64,000 bases of DNA from Mycobacterium sp. MS1601 (GCF_001984215.1 NZ_CP019421.1:1-64000); one strand, 5' to 3'. Counted from the first letter of the stretch, positions 51,333 through 59,580 are shown. The notes: generated by a model from the letters alone, not told the origin. Made by a program: numbers and translations.

Positions 51333-52438
51333 GCGGCGTCCTCGCTCAGCAGCCCAGCGCGCTTGAGCAACGGCGCGAACTTGCGCATCTCGGCCGGGAT
51401 CTTCGCGTTGGGCGGACGGGAGGTCGCCAGTGTCCGCGCGGCCGCGGCGGCGAAGTCGGTCCTGCCCGCGTCGGACGCGGCACCCAGCGGCTTCCACGCC
51501 TTGCGGAACGCTTCGACCGTCCCGCGCTCGGCAGCCAGTGTCACCACCCCGTTGAGGACCGCCCACACGCGATCCTGCCGCTCATTGGCCCAGTCGACGA
51601 TGGACGGGTCGGCGGTGACGGCATCGGGGTCGGGCAGATCGGCATGCTGGAGCCACTGCACGAATTCCATACCCGCACCTTCACCGACCAGACCCACCGC
51701 GAGTGTCTGAATAGCCGCCACGTCGTCAGCGCGCACGTAGGCCAGGACTTGCCCCAGCATCGACCAGCTGCGCCCCGAGGGGTACGCGCGTCCGCTTTCC
51801 TCGGGCGTCTGGGGAAACTTGTCCCACAAATCGGGCCGGTGATGAACGAACCCGGTGACCGCCGCGACCGTTGCGGTAGCCCGTTCGGTGCTGGCCACCA
51901 CCGCTCGCGAGGCGGGTAGAGACTTCCACCGCGTCGCCATTCCGTGCAGCCAGTCCTCCACGGTGGGTTCGTAGTTGATGTGGCAGAACCGATTCGCCAT
52001 CGGCGGGGTGAGGTCGTAGCCGCCAGCGGCCGAGTCAGGTGGGTTCGCGCCTGCCACGATCCGCACCGCCTCGGGCAACTGGAGGTCGCCGACGACACGG
52101 TCGAGGACCACGGTCAGCATCGGCCCTTGGACGCTATCGGGCACGGTGGTCAGCTCGTCAAGAAACACGAAACCGGCACCAGCCGCGACGAGTCGCTTGG
52201 CCCAAGCGGGCGCTTCGCGCTGAACGCCTGCACCGTCGGGCGACAGGTAGGGAAGACCGCCGATCTCAGCGGGCTCGTACTGCGAGCCCAGAACTGTCTC
52301 ACACGGAACCGCCTGTGCCGCAGCTAGTCCCCGAATCAAACTCGACTTACCCGAACCTGGACGGCTCAGCAGCAATGCGGGCACTTTGGCCATGCCGCAG
52401 GCGTCGAGCGCGGTCACAGTGGTATTCATGTCAGCCAT
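51329..52438 (-). CDS. MoxR-type AAA+ ATPase
   Basis: 369 residues from MADMNTTVTAL with AAAGGTG upstream. Walker A SRPGSGKSS (25-33), Walker B FVFLDE (90-95) and sensor IVAGANP place it in the MoxR/RavA group. Such ATPases work with VWA proteins to remodel targets. The downstream VWA/HExxH gene overlaps it as ATGA. The pair is under the class A promoter at 52524. Confidence 0.85.
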   Translation of the reverse strand: MADMNTTVTALDACGMAKVPALLLSRPGSGKSSLIRGLAAAQAVPCETVLGSQYEPAEIGGLPYLSPDGAGVQREAPAWAKRLVAAGAGFVFLDELTTVPDSVQGPMLTVVLDRVVGDLQLPEAVRIVAGANPPDSAAGGYDLTPPMANRFCHINYEPTVEDWLHGMATRWKSLPASRAVVASTERATATVAAVTGFVHHRPDLWDKFPQTPEESGRAYPSGRSWSMLGQVLAYVRADDVAAIQTLAVGLVGEGAGMEFVQWLQHADLPDPDAVTADPSIVDWANERQDRVWAVLNGVVTLAAERGTVEAFRKAWKPLGAASDAGRTDFAAAAARTLATSRPPNAKIPAEMRKFAPLLKRAGLLSEDAA

Positions 52439-52453
52439 TGGGTAGCACCTTTC

Positions 52454-52484
52454 GGTTGGGTGACCGCCCCCTCGGGGGTAGCCG
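52454..52484 (-). ncRNA. Hairpin leader element
   Basis: Sense: CGGCTA, stem CCCCC/GGGGG around GA, then CGGTCACCC. Confidence 0.7.
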
Positions 52485-52523
52485 TTTCGTTGTGCCGGAC
52501 AGTGCATCCGGCGTACCTGGCCC

Positions 52524-52545
52524 ACTCTAGCGAGGGGCACCGACA
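52524..52545 (-). promoter_or_regulatory. Class A promoter (TGTCGG-N10-TAGAGT)
   Basis: Exact N10 spacing. Drives the MoxR-VWA pair. Confidence 0.75.
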
Positions 52546-52562
52546 CGTTGGACGTGCCGGGT

Positions 52563-52898
52563 TCAGACCAGTGTGTAGCCCGCCTCGTCGAAGGCGTCGG
52601 CCAGCGTGTTTCCCCAGCCACTGCCGGGCAGCTCGTCGGAGTCCAGCTGTAGGTCCTCACCCGCGACTCCCAGCAGGAAGGTTTCGATTCCACGCTCGAT
52701 GCCGCCTGCGGCGGCGACGCGGGGCGCAGAGGGCAGGGTGGATGCCACGACGACGGTGAAGCCGCGCAGCGGCGGGTCGAGGTGGTACAGGTTCGCCTCG
52801 CCCTGCCATTCGACGACGTGCTCTCCGTCGTGCACCATGCCCACGGCGCTGCCGACGAGCCGGGCCTGTGCGGTGATGGCATTGGTGTTGACCGTCAT
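52563..52898 (-). CDS. Small unknown protein
   Basis: 111 residues from MTVNTNAITAQARLVG. Beta-rich with a hydrophobic strand (GFTVVVASTLPSAPRV) and a later acidic helix (ADAFDEAGYTLV). Soluble. Under its own class A promoter and leader. Confidence 0.7.
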   Translation of the reverse strand: MTVNTNAITAQARLVGSAVGMVHDGEHVVEWQGEANLYHLDPPLRGFTVVVASTLPSAPRVAAAGGIERGIETFLLGVAGEDLQLDSDELPGSGWGNTLADAFDEAGYTLV

Positions 52899-52913
52899 GG
52901 TGCCCCCTTGGGG

Positions 52914-52947
52914 TTAGGTGGCCGCGCCCTCGGGCGTAGCCGGATGG
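52914..52947 (-). ncRNA. Hairpin leader element
   Basis: Sense: CATCCGGCTA, stem CGCCC/GGGCG around GA, then CGGCCACC. Confidence 0.7.
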
Positions 52948-52989
52948 TGGTATCTGGTGTCTCTCGACACTGTTTCCTGCGTTGTGTTC

Positions 52990-53011
52990 AGTATATCGGT
53001 GGCCACCGACA
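52990..53011 (-). promoter_or_regulatory. Class A promoter (TGTCGG-N10-TATACT)
   Basis: Exact N10 spacing. Confidence 0.75.
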
Positions 53012-53057
53012 CGTTCAGTTCGCTTGCCGCCGTTTGGCACGTGGGTTCAGGGCGTGT

Positions 53058-53309
53058 TTACGGCCAGGGGTCATCCTCATTCCACCGCTCCCCAGCTGCC
53101 ATGGGGTCAAAGTCAGCCGGGGCCATCTCCGGGTAACGGGAACGGATGTCGGCCATCACCGGCGTCAGCCGCTCAACGTATGCCTCGTGGTGCACGTCGC
53201 ACCGGCTGTAGCGCTCGCCGCTGCCCGAGAGGGCTGCACGGGGGAATGTGTCGCCGCCGCAACCGTCCGGACCTTCGAGGCACTCATCATGATCGTCGCG
53301 CAATTCCAT
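53058..53309 (-). CDS. Small acidic Cys-containing protein
   Basis: 83 residues from MELRDDHDECLEGPDGCGGD. Two early Cys and CDVHHEAYVERL suggest a metal site. Ends in an acidic tail (RWNEDDPWP). Unrecognised. A class A promoter lies upstream; the leader region 53320-53345 carries only a related palindrome (GGTGGTGCGCACACCAC). Confidence 0.65.
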   Translation of the reverse strand: MELRDDHDECLEGPDGCGGDTFPRAALSGSGERYSRCDVHHEAYVERLTPVMADIRSRYPEMAPADFDPMAAGERWNEDDPWP

Positions 53310-53361
53310 GTCGCATCCTTCCGGTGGTGCGCACACCACATTGGTTGCGCTGCTGCGCTTT

Positions 53362-53383
53362 ACACTACCGACGACCACCGACA
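53362..53383 (-). promoter_or_regulatory. Class A promoter (TGTCGG-N10-TAGTGT)
   Basis: Exact N10 spacing. Confidence 0.65.
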
Positions 53384-53469
53384 TGACCGTTGCGCCGCCA
53401 TTCACCATGACCCCGCCCGCCGAGCCTTGCGCGGCTTCGAGTGTCGACGTGCGGCGCGGACTCCGGTGG

Positions 53470-54630
53470 TCACGAAAGGGCGCTGCGGTCCCTGAACTGG
53501 ATGAATTCTCGCACCAGCGGATCGGCAACGTCGTACACAGTCAGGCGCCGATCTCCGGCATTGTCCTTCGAGGACGACACCCACCGGCTGGCGGCAAGTC
53601 GCCGCAGTCCCGTCGAGGCGGATTGGCTGGAGATGCCCAGGGCCTCAGCGAGTTCGCGGACCGTTCGTCCATGTGGAGAGCGCGCAATCTCGGTGAGTAG
53701 TCGTTGCTCGCCGGCCGGTACCCTCCATAGCCGCGGCTGGTAGTAGGGGGTCCAGAAGTCCAACACCAGCCTCACCGCGGCGTCGACCTCGAACAGCGTG
53801 CGCGCATCCAAGACTTCCGCGAGGAATAACCACGTGCGCGGGCATCCACCAACCCGTCGATGAATCTCGGCGACTGCTGCCCGGCCGGGGCCGGATGTCA
53901 CAGCTGGGTACAGCGCGTCAGCTCCCCGCGGGCGGGCGGACCGTCCGACCAGGGTGACGATGTCCTCGGTAGACATCTCGTGCACCCGCTCGACCATGAA
54001 CGACCCGTACCACGGGTTGGTGCGGGATGAGACCCCCTCAAACAGGGTGGGTGAGGACGCGAATACCGTGACACCAGAGGGGCTTTCCGCCCACTGTCGC
54101 AAGCTGCCTTGGCCCGCCACGCCGATCGCGCGGAACACCTGATCGAGTCGTTCCACGACCAAGAGCATTGCCCGCCCGCCAGCTGCCCGCGCGAGCAGGC
54201 CTTCCATCCCTGCGTCGTCTCGGTGCTGGCGCAGGGTGGCGGCTTCGTGGTGCACGTGCGGGTCGATCGCGCGTGCGGCTTCGTGGAGCAGATCGGTGTA
54301 GTTGCCGATGGCGACTGAGTTCTCGGGGATGACGATGGGGAGAATGCGTTTGGCGGTGTCGTCGGCGCTCAGGGCGCGGTGCAGCGCCACGTGCAGGGTG
54401 TGCGTCTTCCCCACCCCGCTGGGGCCCAACAGCAACGTATGGGGGCGTGCGCCGTGCCTGGCTTTCGCCACACGGTCGACGAGGGTGTCCAACAGGGTGG
54501 TGGGCCCGACGGTGAGGGCGTCGAGGTCTGCGCCCGCCATCGTCGAGGGCGTGAAGAGCGGAGATGTCGTGGCCGGCCGTGCTGCGACGCGGCCGCCCGT
54601 GCCTGGCGGTTCGTGTGGCGGCGGGAGCAT
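53470..54630 (-). CDS. AAA+ ATPase with C-terminal winged helix
   Basis: 386 residues. Walker A LLGPSGVGKTHTL (68-80) and a Walker B-like MLLVVERLDQV belong to the ATPase/STAND-like group. The last 75 residues are a MarR-like wHTH (TVRELAEALGISSQSASTGLRRLAASRWV). It follows the preceding gene by one base (TGACATG) and is likely part of the same operon. A nucleotide-controlled DNA-binding switch is inferred. Confidence 0.8.
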   Translation of the reverse strand: MLPPPHEPPGTGGRVAARPATTSPLFTPSTMAGADLDALTVGPTTLLDTLVDRVAKARHGARPHTLLLGPSGVGKTHTLHVALHRALSADDTAKRILPIVIPENSVAIGNYTDLLHEAARAIDPHVHHEAATLRQHRDDAGMEGLLARAAGGRAMLLVVERLDQVFRAIGVAGQGSLRQWAESPSGVTVFASSPTLFEGVSSRTNPWYGSFMVERVHEMSTEDIVTLVGRSARPRGADALYPAVTSGPGRAAVAEIHRRVGGCPRTWLFLAEVLDARTLFEVDAAVRLVLDFWTPYYQPRLWRVPAGEQRLLTEIARSPHGRTVRELAEALGISSQSASTGLRRLAASRWVSSSKDNAGDRRLTVYDVADPLVREFIQFRDRSALS

Positions 54631-54631
54631 G

Positions 54632-55267
54632 TCATGACCTTCGGTAGGTGGACTGCAGTTCCAAGGGTTCACCGGTGCGGGCGGCAGTGCGGATCTTGTC
54701 CAGTGATGCCTCGGTGATTCCAGTGTCACGGTCAGCGGGGTCGACGTCGAGGCTTCCCATGATGGCGTACAGCTCGTCGTCGGACAGGTCGCCGGCCCGG
54801 TGCAGGGATATCGCGCCGATGAGTGCTTCGAGCATGACGCGCTCTTCGGGGGCGTACTTGGAGAACTCGGCGCCGGCCCAGGACATGGGTTCCTCGTTGG
54901 CGCGGCTGAGGCGCTGCAGCGCTCCGTCGACGTCCCCACGGAATCGGCGGACGTAGGGCGCGTCTTCCTCGCTGAGGGTGGGGCTGGCCAACTCGGCTTC
55001 GGCGTCGGCGAGCCAGCGTTCCAGCATGGCGTAGACACCTTTGCGGTCGGCGAATGCCATTGCCCGCCAGAAGGTTCGCCACGCACCCATGTAGCGCTTG
55101 TCCTTGGGGTGCCGTGGCACCAGGTGCGAGCGGATGACGATGTCGCCGCTGGCCGATTTGGCGACCTTGCCTGCCCATGCCGGGGTGAGGCGTTCCTCGG
55201 GGAACTCGACCGGTGTCGCCGGCGGGAACCATGGCTGTTCCGGCGAGTACACGCGGTTGTCGGTCAT
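54632..55267 (-). CDS. Unknown protein upstream of the AAA+ switch
   Basis: 211 residues from MTDNRVYSPEQPWFPPATP. Helical, with FWRAMAFADRKGVYAMLERWLADAEAEL and acidic segments. Nothing recognisable. Its stop is 1 base before the ATPase start, so the two are probably co-transcribed. Confidence 0.7.
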   Translation of the reverse strand: MTDNRVYSPEQPWFPPATPVEFPEERLTPAWAGKVAKSASGDIVIRSHLVPRHPKDKRYMGAWRTFWRAMAFADRKGVYAMLERWLADAEAELASPTLSEEDAPYVRRFRGDVDGALQRLSRANEEPMSWAGAEFSKYAPEERVMLEALIGAISLHRAGDLSDDELYAIMGSLDVDPADRDTGITEASLDKIRTAARTGEPLELQSTYRRS

Positions 55268-55382
55268 GTTGAGGACTCCTTGGGTATGGGTGGGTGAGAT
55301 TGCCGCCGGCGGGCGTGCCGGCGGCCGAGGCGGTGAACAGGGCGGATGGCATGTCCCCTGCAGCGGTGTCGCTCCTGAGGCG

Positions 55383-55775
55383 TCACAGTGGCGCTCCGGC
55401 CGTGATCTGCATGCCGAGCAGGATCCCCACCAGCAGTGCCAGTGCCATCAATGCGCTGGCGAGCGCGGTGGCCGGCAGTGGCCAGTTGCGGGGGTTGTGG
55501 GGCGAGGGCACGACATCTGTCCAGAAGTCCAGTGCCGCGCGCAGAGCGTCGGGGTGGGTCGGGGTGTTCTGCATGGCCGTGTGCACCCAGTGCCAGCGCA
55601 CCCCGTAGGCCAGCATGAGCGCGGCGACCTGGGCGCGAATGACGTCGGCCTCGCCGAACCGTCGCGCGTCTGAGGAACTGCCCGCAGCGGGGACGGCAGG
55701 CTGGATGAGTTCGGCGATGATGGGCCCGGGCAGGCCGACCCGGGCGGCGACCTCGTCTTCGGTGAACTGCTGCAT
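55383..55775 (-). CDS. HTH protein with C-terminal membrane helix
   Basis: 130 residues. The N-terminus (FTEDEVAARVGLPGPIIAELI) is HTH-like and resembles the start of the protein at 26529. The C-terminus ends in a hydrophobic helix (LASALMALALLVGILLGMQI), giving a membrane-bound DNA-binding protein. The leader is upstream but no clear class A site was found. TACAGT at about 55870 has a poor upstream half. Confidence 0.7.
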   Translation of the reverse strand: MQQFTEDEVAARVGLPGPIIAELIQPAVPAAGSSSDARRFGEADVIRAQVAALMLAYGVRWHWVHTAMQNTPTHPDALRAALDFWTDVVPSPHNPRNWPLPATALASALMALALLVGILLGMQITAGAPL

Positions 55776-55796
55776 GGAGTGCTTCCCGTCGAACGT

Positions 55797-55825
55797 GTTG
55801 GGACCGGGTACGCGTACCCGGCCGG
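55797..55825 (-). ncRNA. Hairpin leader element
   Basis: Sense: GCCGGCC, self-complementary GGGTACGCGTACCC, then GGTCCCAAC. Confidence 0.65.
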
Positions 55826-55903
55826 CTGGCTGTGGGACAAGCCGCTGGAGGCGGCTCACTGTGCGGTCACTGTACTGGGGTGTGGGCTGACCGTGTGAGG
55901 CCA

Positions 55904-56113
55904 TCACGTGACCGTGTCCGCGAGTTTGACCGTTTCCAGCTGGGCGCAGATTGTGTCGAGGACGTCCAGGCTCAAGCCGGCCCAACGTGCGGATCCGCCG
56001 TCGCCGAAATCGACCCAGACAGTGCCCGCCGCCTCAGGGGAGACCGCAGACGTGTCCTGGCTGGCGGACTGATCGCATAACTGGGGCGCGGTGGTGTGTG
56101 GCGTTGTGCTCAT
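55904..56113 (-). CDS. Small unknown protein
   Basis: 69 residues (MSTTPHTTAPQLCDQSA...). A polar tail then an acidic helical part (LDVLDTICAQLETVKLADTV). Own class A promoter and leader. Confidence 0.7.
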   Translation of the reverse strand: MSTTPHTTAPQLCDQSASQDTSAVSPEAAGTVWVDFGDGGSARWAGLSLDVLDTICAQLETVKLADTVT

Positions 56114-56133
56114 GTGTGGCTGTCCCTTTCGGG

Positions 56134-56167
56134 TTCGTTGGCTGGGCTCGCAGGCCTAGCCGGATGG
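56134..56167 (-). ncRNA. Hairpin leader element (weak stem)
   Basis: Sense: CATCCGGCTA, GGCCTGCGAGCC with about 3 pairs, then CAGCCAACG (degenerate tail). Confidence 0.5.
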
Positions 56168-56188
56168 TTGGAAACTGTTGCGGTGCTG

Positions 56189-56210
56189 ACTCTATCGGAG
56201 GGCTCTGACA
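56189..56210 (-). promoter_or_regulatory. Class A promoter (TGTCAG-N10-TAGAGT)
   Basis: Exact N10 spacing. Confidence 0.75.
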
Positions 56211-56250
56211 TCGTTGCAGTGATCGGTGCCTGCGGTACCGGCGCGACGGG

Positions 56251-57069
56251 CTAGTCGCGGATTTCAAGGGAATGCACCGTGGTGACGGTGACCGCCTTGG
56301 GTTGGCGTCCGTACCAGGTCGAGGTGACTTGAATTTCGATCTGGCGACCTATCACTTCCTTCGTCATTTCGTCGTCTTCGTCGGCGTGGGCTGCGACCAG
56401 CGAGCTGGCATCTGGCTCACTGACCGCCATGTCCGACCCGTACAGGGGGTGGGATTGGTTGTCCAGGCGCCGGCCGTACTCAGTGGTGCCGCCTTTGCCC
56501 GGGATGCTCGCCGGATGGAAGATGTCGCAGGTGACGTCGAAGGCGATATAGACCGCACCGCCCTCATCGGTGAGCCCTGGGGCGATTCCGGATCCGGTTT
56601 CGCGCCACTGACTCACCTTTTTGGTGCTCACACCGGCCTTGGTCGCGAACTGCTTGATACCGCCGGCACGGTCGATGGCGGCCTGGCGGTTGAGTTGCTG
56701 CTGGTCGGCACCTCGGGGGGTGGTGTTCTTGTTGGCGTTACGCCTGATGGTGCTGTCGGCGGGTCGTTTACCTGTCAGGCGTTCGATGCGTCGTGCGACC
56801 TCGGCCGTGGCGCGCCGCGCCGCTTCTGCTCGTTTCTGGGCATCGGTGGCGCTCTGCCATTTCTGGCCGGTGATCTCGCGGAGCTTGCGATTGACAGCGG
56901 CGCGGAAGACCGCGCGAAATCCCCTGGCGCTGGGTGGCAGCGCGGACGCGGGTGTGCCGGTATCCGCCGGGGCGGGGGATGGCCCTGCGGCCGGCGGTGA
57001 AGGATCTGCGGTAGCTCCCGCGGGGGCCGGTGGCGGGCCGGGCGGCGAGCCTTTGCCCATCTTCTTCAT
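56251..57069 (-). CDS. HTH protein, possible Tpg-like partner of Tap-like gene
   Basis: 272 residues, with the start overlapping the previous stop as ATGA. A Pro/Ala-rich N-terminus, then a basic helical region (VNRKLREITGQKWQSATDAQKR) and an HTH (IKQFATKAGVSTKKVSQWRETG). A C-terminal beta part (AVYIAFDVTCDIFHPASI) follows. The order of basic region plus HTH recalls the Streptomyces terminal protein Tpg, as does its place after a Tap-like gene. The resemblance is weak and by layout only. Confidence 0.6.
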   Translation of the reverse strand: MKKMGKGSPPGPPPAPAGATADPSPPAAGPSPAPADTGTPASALPPSARGFRAVFRAAVNRKLREITGQKWQSATDAQKRAEAARRATAEVARRIERLTGKRPADSTIRRNANKNTTPRGADQQQLNRQAAIDRAGGIKQFATKAGVSTKKVSQWRETGSGIAPGLTDEGGAVYIAFDVTCDIFHPASIPGKGGTTEYGRRLDNQSHPLYGSDMAVSEPDASSLVAAHADEDDEMTKEVIGRQIEIQVTSTWYGRQPKAVTVTTVHSLEIRD

Positions 57070-58919
57070 GCGGCACCTCCGCCCTGTTCATCGTCCTCAG
57101 CGCTGGTCCATTTGACGCGATACTTGCCGTTGACGGCGGGCTCCTCGTTGAAGATCGACAGGTCCTGGTCTCGATCCACCAGGTAGATCCAGGCGTCCAA
57201 CTCGGCCTGCACCGGGTACAGATTGTGGGTGTCGGCCATCATCCGTGCATAGCGCATGGCCCGCCAGCGAGTGTCTGCGCGGATCGCGGCGTACCACGCC
57301 GGCTGCTGGTGTTGCTTCTGGCTGGGCTGCCACTGGTCACTGGCCATCCGGCCGAGGTAGGTGGTGTAGATCGCCTTGACGAAGTCCTGGTAGTCCTCAC
57401 GTTCGGCCGCGCGCGCCTCAATGAGCTTGGCCCGCAGCGCGTCTGCCCAGGTTCGCAGGAGTCGGCCTTGTTGCGACCACACCCATGCTTCGTCGATGAC
57501 CAACTCGGGGATGCTCAGGCCAGCACCGCCCAGCTCCACGGGAGCGGTGAGCTGCTGCACACCCCGGGTGGTGACCCAGAAGGTGGCGGGTTCGTCCCAC
57601 TGCATCGAGGCATGTGGGCGGGGCAGCTTCTTGGTCAGTCCGTCAAGGTCGCTGCACGGCGGGGTGGTCAGGCGCCACAGACCGAAGGGCGGTTTCTGTT
57701 CCCCGAAGACTCCGACGTCAATCTTGCTGAGTTCCTTGAGCTTTCCGTAGCCGAGTTCCACCTGCCCCGCTGAAGCCAGGTATGCCGCACGTTGGTCGAC
57801 CTCGACGTCGATCTTGTCCTCTTTAGCGCGGTGGGGACGTCGATCCCACTGCGGTTCTACCGCGGGCTCGATGTCGCCTCCGGTTTCGACGGCCACTTGG
57901 GCGGGATAGGGGCATGCTTCGATCGCCTTGGTGTCTTGGCGGCCCCGTTTCCGGACGGCATCCAGCAGTGATGCCCCCAGGGTGGACCACCGCGATGACG
58001 GCGCTACGCCATCGGCGATATTGGCAAGCCAGGCAATGCGTTCGGCGAGCAGCTTGACCGCGTCGAGTTCATCTTCGGGCAGCTCGGTCCCGGAGTCCTC
58101 GTAGCCGGCCACTCCCATGTCTCCGGGGCGTTTGGACGAGGGGTCTGTGTGCATGAGCGGGATCAGCACCACATACGCCTTGCGGTCTCCGGCGAACTTG
58201 CAGGTGAACCATCCCGCTTTGGCGTTGCTCACCTTGCAATCGAAGTACTGCTCGACGACGCCGGTGACTGCTGATGATGACGTGATCGGACCATCTGAGT
58301 CGTCGACGGCGAACCCGATGGATTCGAGCGCTTCGTAGGTGAGCCAGAGTTGCGGCAGGAATTTGGGGCTTCGCGGCCAATGGGTGGCCAGGAAATTGCC
58401 GAGGGCCTGTCCGCTGGGCATGGATTGGCCGGTGATGACTTTGCCTGATGGGGCGACGACGCCGAGGCTGCTGATGATCACGACGCGGTCATCAGCGGCC
58501 ATCGGCACATCGGCCCACAGCCGCGACCGTGGCGTCCAAGCGGGCTTGTCTGAGCCAGAGGGTGTGTCGGCTGCGACTGCTTCGTCTGTCGTGTCCCGCG
58601 ATGCCGCGTTCGTGGGCGTTTCTGCGGCGGGTGCGTCACTGTTGAGCAGCGCGGCTTCCCAGCCATCGACGGTGGATTCCAGCCAGCCGCGGGTGTGGCC
58701 TGTTTCCCTGTTGGGATCGCCGATCACCATGTCGGGGGCCGGGAAATCCGTTGGCAGGGCGCTGCGGCCGATGCGCGCCAGAACCTGTTGTCGCGATAAG
58801 GCGATCAGCGGTTCCGGTGTGCCCTGCGACTCGATGTACCACTGGAGGATGTCGCTGGTCTCGCCGTCGGCGTCGATGCGGTAGGTACGCCCAGCCGTGG
58901 TCAGAAGGTAACGCGTCAT
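57066..58919 (-). CDS. Tap-like protein (telomere-associated protein candidate)
   Basis: 617 residues from MTRYLLTTAGRTYRIDADGE with AAAGAGGAC upstream. The region around residues 190-300 (WPRSPKFLPQLWLTYEALESIGF ... GTELPEDELDAVKLLAERIAWLANIADGV ... STLGASLLDAVRKRG) follows the pattern I recall in actinobacterial Tap proteins, which bind chromosome and linear plasmid ends. If correct, the replicon is linear. A shadowy alternative is an unrelated plasmid-maintenance protein. Confidence 0.6.
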   Translation of the reverse strand: MTRYLLTTAGRTYRIDADGETSDILQWYIESQGTPEPLIALSRQQVLARIGRSALPTDFPAPDMVIGDPNRETGHTRGWLESTVDGWEAALLNSDAPAAETPTNAASRDTTDEAVAADTPSGSDKPAWTPRSRLWADVPMAADDRVVIISSLGVVAPSGKVITGQSMPSGQALGNFLATHWPRSPKFLPQLWLTYEALESIGFAVDDSDGPITSSSAVTGVVEQYFDCKVSNAKAGWFTCKFAGDRKAYVVLIPLMHTDPSSKRPGDMGVAGYEDSGTELPEDELDAVKLLAERIAWLANIADGVAPSSRWSTLGASLLDAVRKRGRQDTKAIEACPYPAQVAVETGGDIEPAVEPQWDRRPHRAKEDKIDVEVDQRAAYLASAGQVELGYGKLKELSKIDVGVFGEQKPPFGLWRLTTPPCSDLDGLTKKLPRPHASMQWDEPATFWVTTRGVQQLTAPVELGGAGLSIPELVIDEAWVWSQQGRLLRTWADALRAKLIEARAAEREDYQDFVKAIYTTYLGRMASDQWQPSQKQHQQPAWYAAIRADTRWRAMRYARMMADTHNLYPVQAELDAWIYLVDRDQDLSIFNEEPAVNGKYRVKWTSAEDDEQGGGAA

Positions 58920-58933
58920 CGGCTTGTCCTCTT

Positions 58934-59242
58934 TCACTGCTGCTCTTGACGAGGTGGGGGAATGTGGATCGACAGAACTTCCGGCAGTCGACGCTGTCGC
59001 CACCGCAGCCGCAGTGATTCGACGGCGCTGGCGGTGCGGCCAACCTTGAGTGCGGCATCTGGAACTGACAGCGTGAGGTCGAGGGCGATCTTCGCCTCGT
59101 CCACCGTCCAGGGCTTGCGCGTTCGCTGTTGATCAGCTGGCGCGGCCGTCCGGGCGGCACGTCGCTCGACATAGCGGCGGCGCTCTTCGCGGCGGCCTTC
59201 GGCGAACCCTCCGAAGTTGCCTTCCCGTGGGGCCGGCGTCAT
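58934..59242 (-). CDS. Small Myb/SANT-like DNA-binding protein
   Basis: 102 residues. The middle (RKPWTVDEAKIALDLTLSVPDAALKVGRTASAVESLRLRWR) resembles a Myb/SANT-like HTH. N- and C-terminal tails are basic and Pro/Gln-rich. Co-oriented with the Tap-like gene, 14 bases upstream, so probably one operon. Translation is coupled to a 24-residue frame. Confidence 0.7.
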   Translation of the reverse strand: MTPAPREGNFGGFAEGRREERRRYVERRAARTAAPADQQRTRKPWTVDEAKIALDLTLSVPDAALKVGRTASAVESLRLRWRQRRLPEVLSIHIPPPRQEQQ

Positions 59243-59313
59243 TGCTCACGTCCTTGACTGGTGCTGACTTTCAAGCGTCGCGCCATGCGGGTGGCGATGC
59301 AGTCTTGCTTCAC
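59239..59313 (-). CDS. 24-residue coupling frame
   Basis: GTG with GAGGAGGG upstream, reading MKQDCIATRMARRLKV... The stop overlaps the next ATG as ATGA. Too short to classify; likely translation coupling. Confidence 0.55.
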   Translation of the reverse strand: MKQDCIATRMARRLKVSTSQGREQ

Positions 59314-59522
59314 AGATCCCTCCTCGGCCCGGCGTTGTCTCACCCTAGCACCCCTCAGGTATTACTGTCGGCATGCATGAGTGGTGTGTTGTTTTCGGGC
59401 TGCTTTTGACTTGCCCCCCGCGACTGGACCCGACGATCTTGCCTTCACCTGCGCGCCAGCCCCTTTGGACCGGCCCGTACGCACTAGACTCAGGACGCAC
59501 AGCGGGACCGGCGCACGGTACT

Positions 59523-59544
59523 TGTCGGACACCCCCGCTACAGT
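59523..59544 (+). promoter_or_regulatory. Class A promoter, plus strand (TGTCGG-N10-TACAGT)
   Basis: The only plus-strand class A site. Same spacing and the same leader downstream, confirming that motif and leader travel together. Confidence 0.75.
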
Positions 59545-59580
59545 GCACATCGCACGCCGGATGAGTTCCGGCGACGAGAA

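Noticed and set aside
4716-59544. Reading the class A sites as sigma-54 (-24/-12) promoters because of the GG-N10 spacing
   Set aside because: Actinobacteria lack sigma-54, the second half is TANNNT rather than a GC box, and one site carries a perfect TATAAT.
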